Assembly: GCA_030063045.1 (NCBI GenBank) | Contig: JAQSEB010000099.1 | Span: 1,054,001-1,118,000, forward strand | Origin: Pratylenchus scribneri | Taxonomy: Eukaryota > Nematoda > Chromadorea > Rhabditida > Pratylenchidae | Reading direction: 5' to 3' | Length of the DNA: 64,000 nucleotides | Part shown: positions 33,819-46,000 of the stretch, one piece after another | Layout: every line of letters begins with the position of its first letter | Position numbering within the stretch: position 1 is the first letter of the stretch | Program-made: the position numbers and the translations under genes | The notes under the pieces: model-generated | What the model saw: the letters and a program-made list of their open reading frames with translations, nothing else | The model's database searches: none | Told to the model about the DNA's origin: nothing

Positions 33819-36184
33819 ATGGAGGACATCAAAGCCACATTGAACACTTTGCTCTTCAAGAAATTTTGGGTCCAACCCAGATACAAATACAGCAGCCGAC
33901 TTGTGGACGAGTTCAACCCATTGGGTGAAGTAATCTATCAATGCCAACTCAAAATTTATGGCTTCGATTACGGTTTGGAAAATATAATAATTTTTTTGAC
34001 ATTTTTGCTTTTATTAAAATGAATGGAATAATAAGTTTAAAATTTTTATTTTTCAAATGATGAATGACAAATATTTGTCCCAGAGAAAAATTCTGTTCAA
34101 TTTGTGATGAGAAAAAAAAACATTGATTTGTTCAATTAGCCATTAAAAAATCAAGGTCTCTCTATTCGCGGAGGAGGACATTTCAGAGCTGCTGTTTCGT
34201 TGTCAGCCATTTTAACGAATCATAATTCAGCAAAAAAAAGAAGCATTTTGATGCAAAGTATCGATGGATAGAGCTAATCGAGCTAGCTCTATTGAAGAGC
34301 TTATTGGGATTTAAATAAATTCGATTCGACCCTCTTAATTACAAGCTTCTAAATAAATAAAACGATTTATATTCATTTTTTCGACTTTGTCATTTAAATT
34401 TTCATTACTCAAAAAGATTTTTTGCCTTAGAAATCGAATATCTCTATACAATGATACCAAGTTTGCATCAAAAGGTTAATTTTTTCTGATTTTCATGGCT
34501 CTTCAAAAATCAAAATGATGGCCATATAACGACAAACATCTATAATTCACTTGACAAAAATTTTAAGAATTTTCTAATCAAAAAAGAATATAATATTTAA
34601 ATAATTTGAGGAAAATTTTCCATTTCGGGAAATGGATTTATCCAAATTGATTATTTAAAAAATCAAAAGCATTTTTACTTGAATTTAAATTAAAATGACC
34701 AATTTTGGATACTTTCATTTATTCATTAGAAGATTTTGAACAAAGCAAATTTGAATGAGAACAAAAGTGCTAAAGCCAATTTTATAATTAAATAAAAATA
34801 GGTAGTTCAAATTGAATGAATCAAAGCAAATTAAACAAAATCGCATTAAGTTAGAAGTTAAATTCCTTTATTTAGATTCATTCCATTCATTAACAGGCAA
34901 TAAAAAATAAATTGAACAAATGAAATTATTATAAATTAATTTAAATTAAACAGAGGGCTATGGAGAAGGAAGATCGAAAAAGCTGGCACAAACGGAGGCG
35001 GCAAAGCAATTTGTGGAATGGCTGGTCGAGAATGGCCATTTTGGTCGAGAAGAATTCCCACAAATGGATGCTGATGAAAATGCTGAACAACAAAATGTGG
35101 TGGGAGAGGCCGATAAAAATGAGGGCTCGGAACAGCAGGATCAACAACAACAGCAACAAAAGTCACCGGAAAAGCCATTGGAGGACATCAAATGCACTTT
35201 GCATGCAATTTTGGGAAAGAATAAAAAGCCGGTTTGGAAATTTTTAATTTTTTTAAATTTGCAATCAAATAATTTATAAGAATTTACCTTCAAAATTTAT
35301 TAAGAATTTGCAATCAAAATTTTTTTAAAAATTTACATATCAAAAATTTTTTTAAGAATTTGCAGTCAAAATTTTTAAATATTTGCAGTCCAGAATTTAA
35401 ATTTACTATCAAAAATCAGAACTTATAAAATCACCTTTTTAAATTTTTTATTTGATTTTTTTAAATTTTTGGGAGAGAAAATCAATGATTAAAATTCTTT
35501 TTTTTTTGATAAAAATTTTAAATGAAATTTCAAAAAATTTCTAATAATATTTTGTATATTTTAGCTGCCCGAATACAAGTACTACAAAATGAATGATGGG
35601 CGTCAATACTTTGAGTGTGAATGCACAATTGAGGGATATGATTTTGGTAAACAAAATTTTTAAATTAATTAAAATATTCAATTAATTTATTAAATTTTAT
35701 GATAATTTTACTGATGAATAAATTTGAAGAATATAGGCTGAAAATATTTCAAAAAAAAAATAATTTTTTGGATTAAATTTTTTAAAAAATTTTTTATTTG
35801 AAAAATAAATAATTAAATATTCAATTTATTTATTTAATATTACTAAGCATAAATTGGAAAATTGGCTAAAAAATCAAAAAAAAACATAATTTTTTTGGAA
35901 TAAATTTTACAAAAATTATTTTTAATTTTTTTTTAAAATTAATTTTTAAAAAATGTCAAAGCCAAAATTAAATATAATAATTTTTGTCAGTTGCGGACAG
36001 CGGCCGGGCTCAACAAAAGAAGCAGGCTCAAACGCAGGCAGCTATTGTTATGGCCAAATGGCTGGTGGAAAATGGACATTTCGACTTGGCAAATTTCCCG
36101 GCACTGGTTGAGGCCGAGAAGAAGCGGCAAAAAGAGGAGGAGGATGAGGCCGAAATTGGATTGAAGAAATTCCACTTTTCATGA
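33819..36184 (+). CDS. Protein with two double-stranded RNA-binding domains (4 exons)
   Basis: Exons: 33819-33972, 34954-35231, 35565-35646, 35991-36184. Phases agree and give 235 residues. dsRBD1 (residues ~1-80): MEDIKATLNTLLFKKFW..., YQCQLKIYGFDYGEGYGEGR, SKKLAQTEAAKQFVEWLV. dsRBD2 (~125-205): IKCTLHAILGKNKKPLPEYK, FECECTIEGYDF, then QQKKQAQTQAAIVMAKWLVE. Both keep the basic KK.A...AA helix-2 motif that contacts dsRNA. The WLVENGHF...FP ending recalls the dsRBDs of RNA helicase A (DHX9/RHA-1), but no helicase is present. An acidic Gln-rich linker separates the domains. The protein may act in RNAi or dsRNA handling; that is inference. Confidence 0.87.
34243..34478. repeat. Palindromic MITE in the first dsRBD-gene intron
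   Basis: Ends CATTTTGATGCAAA and TTTGCATCAAAAGG are inverted repeats. Inner matches include ATAGAGCTAATCGAGC..AGAGCTTATT and CTTAGAAATCGAATATCTCTAT. No TSD was resolved. Confidence 0.6.
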
Positions 36185-37468
36185 ACAAATTGAGCGGAAT
36201 TTTTGGGAGGATTTTGCATTCTTTTATCTGGATTTTCCTTTTATGAATTTTTGTTCTCTCGGGCGATTGAAATTTGGAATTTTTGCCATTCTTTTATCGG
36301 GAATTTTGGATTTCACTTATATGAATTTTTGGTCTCTTAATCATTAATCTTATCTATTCAATTTCAAGGAATTCACAAAAATGTGCCATTTTATGTTCCC
36401 TTCTTTTTATTAATCTCGGATTGATCTAATATTTTCAGCAAACAAACCACTTATAATTCCCATATGTTTTTTTTGTAACTTTTATAATTATCTTTTCTTA
36501 ATTTATATGTATGTCATTTGGAATATCATCCATGTTTTCTCATTCTGCTCAGGATTTATTTAAAAAGTTAAATTGAATAAATTGGTATTTTGTATTTTCT
36601 TTTATAAAAATTGATTTTGAAAAATTTGAGGATTAGTCAAATAATAGAAAAGAGGAAAAATCAAGAAATTAAATAATATCAAATATTTATTATAAGTACT
36701 ATGAATTTATTTCTTGATTATTAGCCATGCTTGGAATTGGGACTAATTTGAGCTTTACCAAAAATTAGATTTGTGGTCAATAATTTCTTTCACATTATAA
36801 TTTAATTTATTAAAAATGTGGTAAAAAATGACAAACTTTTTACTTTATCAAATGCATTAAATATTTTAGAAATGGTTTCTGGGTATATCAAATTCATTAA
36901 AAAAATGGATGTTATTGAAATTTGAAAATGGTGAAAAATTGAAAATACCGAAAAGATTATATATGCCTTGTCATATAGCCTTAACCCTAAACCCTATACA
37001 CAATCGATAGAATTTGGCATATAAAAAATTTGCCATTGTTTTAAAAAATTAATGGTATTAAACCGTTTTATCCATCTTTTTTGGTTCCAAACTAATTTTA
37101 AATGGGTTAAACCTAAGTCCAAATCCTTATTAAACGTTAAACGATGACTCTTGACGAGTTCTATCGATTGGAATTAGATTTGGGCTTCTAGGACAAAGTA
37201 TTAAACCGCTATAATCTTTCATCCATTTTCACTTTTATCATTTTTTATTTATTTCGCCCCTTTAAATAGGTATTTTCCCTTTCAAAAATTTAATACATTT
37301 TTATTTCTTTTAATCAAATATAAAAATATTCAATGAAATTTTATAAAAATAATTATTGGGGATACCGGATATAATTGGGAGAATATTTTTGGGCCAATTT
37401 GGTCAAATTTAATCAATAAAACCAATTAATTAATCATTTTTTCATCCCATTTGTTCCTCGTTCATCCC
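36185..37468. other. Intergenic region with one MITE
   Basis: 36990-37195 is an ATCGATTGGG-family MITE: ACACAATCGATAGAATT on the left, GACGAGTTCTATCGATTGG on the right, AAACCG motifs inside. The rest is AT-rich and without exons. The flanking genes are convergent, so this is mainly 3' sequence. Confidence 0.6.
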
Positions 37469-38543
37469 TCAAATCATATGTGCTCCTCGGCGCAACCAAA
37501 ACAGTGCTGTTCCCACATAGCCAAGGGTCAATAGACCGCAAACAATGTAAGTGTCACGGGGATGTCTGGCCATGAATATGGACGTGTCTTCTTGGGTGAG
37601 ACCGGGCATTTTTGGGTTCACTGTCTGCAAAATTGGCATTTTTATTTGAATACTGCATTTTTTCTATTGGAAGCCCATGGGTTTCTATTTTCGGAGCCTC
37701 TCTAACGTGGGGGTAGGCAACTATTGGAGAATGTGCTTTTATTAGAAAGAGGACTTCTATTAGAGAATTTCGGTAATTAATTTTAAATGAATTTACTGGT
37801 CCCCGCGGCATCATCGGATATCCGTAACCGTCAATTTCGCCATTATTGTCCATTAAAAGTCGCATTGAGCGATTCATGACTTCACGACGAAAATTTGGAT
37901 TGCTTTTGTCCGCTCGATCCACATTCAAATGTGTCTGAAAAATGTATTTGGGAAATTAGTGATTTGGGAATTTATTATGACCCTATAAATTGGCCTTAAT
38001 TAATGTGATTGGACTTTAATGTAGATTTTAAGCTATATATTTTAGAATAACTCATTTTTTGGCCATATATAATTTGACCATAATTATTAATAATATGATG
38101 TAGACTTCAAACATATGTTTAAAGCTATATATTTATATTTATGTTTCTAAATATTTTATCGCCCAATTTGTTTCCTACCAAAGCGTTAAAAGTTGGAAAT
38201 ATTTTAAAAGCCAAAGCCAATAATTGGATTTAAAAAATTTTTGTTAATTTTAAAAATAAAGGAAAGTTAGGTTTAAAATAATTATATTTTTAAGGATATA
38301 TTCCCAAAAAATTTTTTAATTACTTGGTCAAAATCTTAAATTTTAATAGATTGTCATTTCTCATTTTTTTATCTTTTGTTCTAAAATTAATCATTTTTTT
38401 TTCACATTTTTTATGAATAATTTTCTGTTCATAAAATTTTATTTTTCAATTTTCTCCATTTAAATAAATTTTTCAAAAGGATAAAAACTTACCCCACAAT
38501 CATCATAATGCGGCGGAGCATGATGGTCTTTGTAGATTGACAT
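37469..38543 (-). CDS. Small single-pass membrane protein (3 exons)
   Basis: Exons: 38543-38493, 37934-37797, 37624-37469. All introns are phase 0, giving 114 residues. It starts MSIYKDHHAPPHYDDCG. The middle is polar (RREVMNRSMRLLMDNNGEID). A single hydrophobic segment near the C-terminus, YIVCGLLTLGYVGTALFWL, is followed by RRGAHMI. The size and C-terminal anchor would suit a small mitochondrial inner-membrane protein, but I cannot assign it. A 120-bp AAGCCCATGGG-type MITE (37655-37775) sits in the second intron. Confidence 0.78.
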
Positions 38544-39154
38544 TTTTAGAAAATTTAGATTGTTGAATATTTTACTTCTTTTTTGAGCTAAAAGTAGAAT
38601 AAAAAATTAGAAAATTGCTAAATATTTCTTTTTGAGCTAAAATAAAAAGAGAAGAAATTTAAAAATGATAAATTGGTGAATTAAGGAAGAAATGATAAAT
38701 AAACCGCGAGAATTTTTTGGACGGGGTCAATGTTTTCAATATTTTTGGTTGGCAATCCCCCCTCTTTTTGGCCAAGGGAAAAGGCAAAGGAAGGGAGCAC
38801 TCGTGAGGAAACCAAAAGGGAAAACAACATTTGGATTGGATTGAGGGAGGATGAAGTAAACAACACAAGGTGCAAAAAGGAAAGGAAAGCAAAATTGAAT
38901 GGGGACAAAATGGGGGACGAATAACAAAAATAATCTCGACCATGTTTTTTTGCTGTATTTTTATTTTTAATTTGCAAATATATTTATTTGATTTAGATAT
39001 TTTTTGCATTCTTTTATGTTTTACAATTTATATGGTAAATAGACTTTAGTTGATTTTATTTTTAAATAAATATAATAATTTTGACATTATTAAATATTAA
39101 TACTTGTTGAAAAGAAAGACATATAATTTGCATGATTTGGAAATTTTAACTTAC
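38544..39154. other. Intergenic, AT-rich
   Basis: Upstream flank of the minus-strand membrane-protein gene. Overlapping ORFs at 38660-39009 on both strands have skewed, unlikely compositions and no splice context. No repeats were defined. Confidence 0.4.
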
Positions 39155-39982
39155 TAATTTGGGAAAAATTCTAGTTTATGGTAATAGCTCGGATTCGGTC
39201 GAGTGATAGCTCATTCGACAGAGCTCGACGAGCTGAGTACGAATATGCAAAAATTTCCCGGGGGCAACCACTTATGGCCAAGTTATGGCCATTAGAAAAT
39301 CGCAAAAGTGAAGGGTCCCCCCCTATGGGTCGAAAAGTTCGAAATTTTTATTTGAACATATTATACTTCAATCGACGCGTCTCGACGAGCTGAGCACGAA
39401 TATGCTATTGATTTGGTCTAAAACTCAAAAATAAAAAAGTTATAAACCAAAGAAATAAAAGAAAAGTTGCGCAAAGGAAATACGGATTGGAACTGCTGCG
39501 GTGGGCATTTCAGAGTGGACTCCTCCGTGTGCTCCGCCTCCGCGCGACCAGACGAGCTTGTGGCTCGCTTCGCTCGCCACAAGCTCGTCCAGTTCCCGCG
39601 CTTCGGCTACGCACACTCCGGAGTCCACTCTTACATTCCTCCGCAGTTCCAACACATTCCAGCGAGACAAAAATAGTCATAACTTTTTTTACTTTTGAGT
39701 TTTAGGAGAAATCAATGATAGATTCGAGCTCCTCTCGTCGAGACGCGTCGAATGAAATATAACATGGCCGAAAATAAATTTTTAAAATTTTCGACCCATA
39801 GGGGGGACCCTTCACTTTTATGGGAAAATTCCTTTCAATGGCCATAACTTGGCCAAAAGTGGTTGCCCCCGGGAAATTTTTGCATATTCTTACTCAACTC
39901 GACGAGCTCTTTCGAAAGAGCTATCACTCAACCGAATCCGAGCTATTACCATAAACTAGAATTATACCCTAATTTGTAAAAT
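39155..39982. mobile_element. Near-perfect ~825-bp palindrome (foldback element)
   Basis: The two halves are inverted copies almost end to end. TTCTAGTTTATGGTAATAGCTCGG (39169 on) is matched by CCGAGCTATTACCATAAACTAGAA (ending near 39962). Inner matched blocks include CCCGGGGGCAACCACTT, GGTCCCCCCCTATGGGTCGAAAA and ATCGACGCGTCTCGACGAG. The apex, near 39568, is GAGCTTGTGGC-TCGCTTCGCTC-GCCACAAGCTC. The central 200 bp is markedly GC-richer than its surroundings. There is no protein-like ORF and no TSD that I can prove. Confidence 0.88.
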
Positions 39983-40522
39983 GGATTTATTTGATTTAAA
40001 TGTTGTTGTATTTTAATTCATGTCTTAAAATTTATTTGGAATGAATTAGAAATTAATATTAAATTTATTTGATCAATTAATTAATACAAAATAATTTTAT
40101 AATTTTTATTTTTAACACTTATTGAATGGGCATATTTATTTCGCTTGATTTGGAAATTATATCCCCTAATTAGCATAAAACATCATATTTGTCCATTTTA
40201 ATTTTTAACAACTAATAAATTACCTAAATATAAATTTTCTAGACTAAACTGTTCACATTATATGTCCATAATTGTTACACATTTTTCAGCAACGAATAAT
40301 AAATTTTTTGGATATTATGATGACCGATGATGATATTGAGAAAGTATAGGAGGTAGCTTAAATAAATGAATGAATCAGAATTGAAATTAACCGAAAATTT
40401 CTCCATTTATTTAGTCGAAATTCATCATTTAATTTTCTAAATTAGTAAAAAATATTTTTATTCTTTTTCTTCTAGAAAAATACATATAATTCAATTCAAT
40501 TTTTTTCCCAATATCAAATAAA
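39983..40522. other. Promoter-side flank of secreted acidic protein gene
   Basis: AT-rich. The segment around 40315-40440 (GATGATGATATTGAGAAAGTA, AATGAATGAATCAGA, TTAACCGAAAATTTCTCCATTTATTT) has a similar counterpart near 42480-42600, suggesting a duplicated upstream region. Confidence 0.5.
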
Positions 40523-41831
40523 ATGCTCTGCCGCATTTTCTTTGTGTTTCTTCTTCCTCTGTTGTTCGGTGCATATCCCACGGTCATCATGGATTCAATT
40601 TCCTCCATTGAGTACCATGAATATGATTATTACGAATATATTATCAACAATGGCTATTTTGAGAATGGTGATATGTTGGAATTGGATGCAGAAATTCCAA
40701 ACGATGCTGAATTTTTCCAAATTGATTTCATTAATGATTATGAAGAATATGACCAAATACCCGAAGGTAAGTTCAATTGAATCCATTTTTGAAAGAATAT
40801 TTTTTGTTAAAAATTATTCGCAGATAATTCTTATTCCTTCCGCATTTCATGCAATTTTGATTTTGGCACTACATTTATTTCCCTACTCAAAGAAAAATTG
40901 GTTAAGAATTAGAATAATTTGTTAATAAATATATATTTATATATTTCAGACTGCTACAGAGGAAGAATTGTTCAAGAATTTGACAATGAACTATGTGGAT
41001 AATTTGGATATGGAAAATTATAATAATTTGTTGGATAAAATGGATAAATTTGAAGAAATTGTGCCATTGAATTCGAATCCATTTCGACGAGGCATGCATT
41101 TCGGAATGCGGATTTATGCTACCTACATTGATGTGCATGATTATGAAATCAAAAGAAGCAAAAACAAAAATTCAATCATACAATTTCTGAACAGCAGCAT
41201 TAAATTCCATGTCAAAATTATTAGGGTAATTTTAAAATTGATATTATTTAAAAATAATCGGGAATATTTGAAATTTACTTAAGTAAAATATCAAAAAATG
41301 AAACAAATTTAAAATTAAACAAATTTTGAAATTTTGATGGTAATATGTTCAATAAACATATTTATGTCAAATTCAATGTAAATTTGACTAATTAAAAAAT
41401 TCGTTTTGACTAAAATTTGACCGAACTTGTACATAAGAAATGGAATAATTGAGAAATTTTAATTTGTCCAAATTAATTAGAGAATCTTACATGACCATAA
41501 TAAAGTAAATAAAAAATAAATTATTTTTAGAATAAATAATTAATAAAATTTTTTAATTCTCCCTTATGTTATTACCAACCTATACAAATAATTGATTAAA
41601 AGGAAATTTTCCTCCTTTATTTACGCATTGAAATTGAAGCCTTTTCTTAATAATTATTTATGTACATACATTTAAATAAAAATAATCATTCAATCCTAGA
41701 TTCAAGGCATTTCCCTCTTGGATTTGCCATATTTGGTAAAAGGAAACAATGGAGGTTATACAAATTTAGAAGAAATTAATGAATACGATGAGGAATATAC
41801 AAATGGAGAAGAATTCCACAATGAATTGTAG
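40523..41831 (+). CDS. Secreted acidic protein, unknown family (3 exons)
   Basis: Exons: 40523-40766, 40960-41225, 41700-41831. Phases agree and give 213 residues. MLCRIFFVFLLPLLFGAYPT is a strong signal peptide. The mature chain is rich in Asp, Glu, Tyr and Asn (EYHEYDYYEYIINNGYFENG; EEINEYDEEYTNGEEFHNEL at the end) with a more basic middle (YEIKRSKNKNSI). There is one Cys in the signal and essentially none in the mature part. No family is recognised. The exon 2 acceptor at 40959 (CTGCTACAG) was chosen over the upstream TTTCAG because only it keeps frame. A short decayed relative follows at 42470-42732. Confidence 0.8.
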
Positions 41832-42469
41832 AACATTTTTTGGGATGATAAAATGATAAATGATGGATTGATGAATATGAATTTCGCCTTTTGCAATAAA
41901 AATTGAAAAGATATTATTAAATTCATTGTTTTTTGTCCAAAAATAAGGTCTATTTAGGGTTAAAAAAATTGCTATCCTTCCTCTACCAATATAATTAATT
42001 ACCTAATTTTTGAACAAATTAGAATATTTAGGTGAACTTCCAAATTCATAAGGACATTCAAAAGGATTTTTGTAATTTTCTTCTACATCGAATGGTTCGA
42101 AAATTTTCACAGATTATTAGGAAAAAAATAGATTCTTAAAAAAATATTTAAATGAGGTTCAAAAAAATAAAAAGAAATGTTTTTCCTTAAATTTACAATT
42201 TACAATTTATATAGAATTAATTAGCCTATTATTATGGAAAATTTATAAATTTGACAACATTATTTTATTTAATATATCTTATATCATTTAAATGGTTTGG
42301 GAAATTTTATCTGAATTTGCTTACGGCATTATCATTTATGAATCCATTTTAACAAACCGTGAAAGGGCATTTTTATAGTTTAATCATTTTATCCACATTT
42401 AGTGTTACCCAGTGCCCACAAATTATGAATGACACGTCTTTCAGAAATAAACGGACCAAATTTACTGTA
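41832..42469. other. Intergenic, AT-rich
   Basis: Downstream flank of the secreted acidic protein gene. It contains an AATAAA-type polyadenylation context soon after the stop (GCAATAAAAATTG near 41895). Nothing else is distinguishable. Confidence 0.4.
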
Positions 42470-42732
42470 CTTAAATTTGGATATGAAGATGATGTGATGA
42501 TGTTATTGAGTAGAATATTGAGTTAAAAATGAATGAATCAGATGGAGGCGTATTCCCAAAAATGATTAACTGAAAATTTTACCATTTATTTGGGCCAATT
42601 CATATCCATTTCTCACATAAATTTTAATTCCCATTCCATTCTATTAAAATTATATTTCAATTTTCAATAATGCCGAAAGGAATTCTTATTGCCTCCTTTT
42701 TGCTTTTCGGTTTTGATTTTGACGATATTTGA
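42470..42732 (+). pseudogene. Decayed partial copy of the secreted acidic protein gene (5' end)
   Basis: The stretch 42480-42600 repeats the order of the 40315-40440 upstream region (GATGATGTGATGATG..ATTGAG, AATGAATGAATCAGA, TTAACTGAAAATTTTACCATTTATTT). It is followed at the matching place by an ATG (42670) opening MPKGILIASFLLFGFDFDDI and a stop. That is a signal-peptide-like start with no body. I infer a truncated tandem duplicate; similarity is in the upstream region and design, not clear protein identity. Confidence 0.5.
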
Positions 42733-43049
42733 TTCCGACCTTTTACGTTGAATTTCAATTGCGTAAATGTTGCCTAATTCATCATCAATGCATCCATCTA
42801 TTTTTGCCATTTTCTTCAATTCCTTTTCCACATTTCCCTCAAAAAGTCATTAGCCGATTCAAACAATTTGTGGAATTCTCCAATGATTATTCATTCAATT
42901 TCCCTCAATTTCTTTCGAAGAAAACAAAAAAAAAATTCGTGAAAATATTTCATTTTTAATTCCTCAACAAATTATTCCAATTAATTCCAATTAAAATTAC
43001 ATCAAAAATAAAAATTTAAACCAATTAATTTCAATTGAATAGTACAAAA

Positions 43050-46000
43050 ATGGTTGAACAATTTTGCATTAAATTCCTCTCGACCACTAACGATTTGCCA
43101 AATTTTTATGCCGGCCAACAAATCCGGGCAATTTGCCATTTGAAGTTGAAGGAGGAAATAAAGGCAAGGGACATCAAATTGAAATTGATTGGCCGCGCAA
43201 AAGTGAGCTGGAAAATTTTGGAGGCCACAACAGTTACATTCACAAAGTAGATAAAAAATATTTAAATGCAAAGAATTAATTTGAAAAAATTCACTTTAAT
43301 TGGAACTGAATTGAATTAGTTATGTAGAATAAAGAATATAATTTTTGAACCGTAATTTTGCTCAAAAAAATCTAATTATTAATCGAATGATAGCTTTAAA
43401 TTAAGAAAATTAAATAAAATTGTATGCTAACTTATTAGTAAATTTATATTTGATTGAAATTGATAGGTCACAAAATTAATAAAAGCAAATTTTGAGAGGA
43501 AATTAACCAAATGAATTGAAAATATATTTTGGGACCTTTATTTTGTGTATTAAATTAAATTTTCAAGTGAATTTTTGCTTTAAATTAAACACATTTGTTA
43601 AAATTGTATAGCCTATTAATTGGGAAAATGGATTTTATTGAAATTGGCTGAAATTCATCGTCAAAAAATTGTAAAATAGGCCAAAATTCTGAGAGTTTTC
43701 ACTTTTTTTGCCCATAACTTTCCGGCAATTATGTTTTGTCCAATCATTTGTATCAAAATGAAATATATAATTTGATATAAGTTTTATTTTATTTAGGAAG
43801 ACTTGAATAAATATTATGATATAATATTTGTCATAGTGTAAAAAATTGATAGCAAAAACCATTTTTAAAGTTTCCTCCTTTTTTTGAAAACTTGATAAAA
43901 ATAAAAATTAAGAAAAATTATTTAATAATTCCTAACTTTTCTAGCGGTGATGGCGGCTCCGATTCGGATACTTCCTTCAGAACAAAGCGCTATAAATCCG
44001 AACAATTCTATTTGAACCAATGCTGCATACTTTGGAGCAGTCCGGAACAAAAATTGGCCGCCGGCGACTATCAATTCCCAATCAATTTCACAATTCCCCC
44101 AGATGCGGCACCATCATTTGCTGGTCAGAAATCGGGGATATTTTCACTTTTTTCGAAAAAAAATATATCAATTAAAAATTGATAATTTTTTAATCACAAT
44201 AATTGAATTTTATAATTAAATAATTTTAAATTTTACATCAAAAAAATTCCATCAAAATCCAAAAAAAATAAATAAATACGAAAGAGGCTCTTTCCAACAA
44301 ATTGAATATTTTTTGTCAATTTTTTTTAATATTTTCCTTTTATATAATCTACAAAAATAGCCTAGTCTCGTTTCAAAAGCCCACGGTCAATTGGATTCCT
44401 TCCCTTGTTAGTAAAAATGAGCTAAAAATGAATAGAAAGGAGGTTCTTTGATTTTTTTTAATTTTTTATAATATTTTTCTTTGAAAAAAATTTTTCATTA
44501 GGTTTAATAAACAATAAAAAAATAACAAAAATTAACTAAATTTTTTTTCTTAATTAAAAAAATAAACAATTCGGAACAGAATTATTTTTAAATTATTTTT
44601 AATCTTAGTAAAAAATGAATTTAATGAAATAATTATTTAATTAAAAAGTACCACCATAGGTAAACATGGAGAAATTAATTATTGCTGCTCTGTGATCATT
44701 GATCGACCTTGGAAGAAGGACAAAAAAGTTGAAAAATATTTGTGAAATAAATTAATGGAAAATCTCAAATTGAAGGTGGAATGTCCATTCTTTGTGATAC
44801 CAATTTTGGACTTGAATCTGCAGGCGGCCGCATTGTATCCAATTGAAATGGAAACACACCGAAAAGTTGGCTTCTTTCGAAGCGGATTAATTATTGCAAA
44901 GGTTGGCAAAAAAAATTATATTTGGGGTTTCCAGAAAATTCTTAGCCCTCTCAGTTTTTTTAGAGATTAAAAATCAAAAATGGGTGTTTTCAATTAGGGA
45001 TTAAAATTTAATCAATTACTCAAAATAATTATCGAAATTTCGGAGGATAAATAATTTTTCCGAAGGTGAAAAGAAAAACGACATTTCGGTTGGTCAAAAA
45101 TTTTTTTCCAAAAGACATTACGGTGGGCCAGGAATTTTTCCGAAATTAAAAATCACATTTCGGTCCCAAAAATTACCGAAATTTCGGAATGAAACGAAAT
45201 AAACCGAAAATCGTTCCCATCCCTCTGATCTCAATTATAATTTTATAAAAGTCTAATAAAAAAAATATATGTCTAATAATAAAATAATTTTTGGGTATAA
45301 TAATTTCAATTCCTTCTCTTTAAATCATTCAAAATTATTAAGAAAAAAAACCATTTTGGACTACTTTTATTTCTTAATGAATATTATTTTTAAAAATTAG
45401 AATTTCTTATAAAATTTTAAAATATAAAACATCTAAAAAATTGTATTAAAAAAGTAGAAAATTTTTGGAAAAAAAATAATAAAATTCAAATAAAAATTAA
45501 TATTTGATATTAAGCTTTATTGGGATTATGAAATTTGTGAAATTAAATTTTTAAATCCTTAATTTTATTTATATTAAAAAAAGGGGTCAAAAATTTCCGG
45601 TCATCTCAATAAATTAATTTATATTTATTTTAAAATTTGCAGCTTCGAATCCCGCAAAGTGGTTTTGTGCCGGGCGAGGAAATTCCCATTCAAATTGAGG
45701 TGGAAAATAATACATCAAAAACGGTGAAAAAAGTGAAAGTAAATTTGCTGGAAACGGTCACATTCATGGCCAAATTGGAGGGTCCTGGCGATTTTAATCT
45801 TAGTTGGTTCTCGTCATCATCAAGTAAATTTGGTAAGAGAATAAATTAGAAATTAATATTTAATTAATTATTATAAATATAATAAAAAAGATAATTAATT
45901 TTTGATTGAAATGGAATCAAAAAATGAGAAAATTTATTTATTTTAGGAATTTAGAATTTTTTTCTAATTTTATAAATAATTAATTAAAATTAAATTAAAA

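Noticed and set aside
17806..36184. CRISPR arrays, operons with ribosome binding sites, or prophage
   Set aside because: The sequence is eukaryotic with spliced genes; repeats are MITEs and minisatellites without the spacer structure of CRISPR.
38660..39009. ORFs of 63-116 codons on both strands
   Set aside because: Mutually antisense in Lys/Phe-rich DNA with no supporting features.
39440..39705. Five ORFs around the palindrome apex
   Set aside because: They arise from palindromic GC-rich sequence; both strands read similarly because the DNA is self-complementary.
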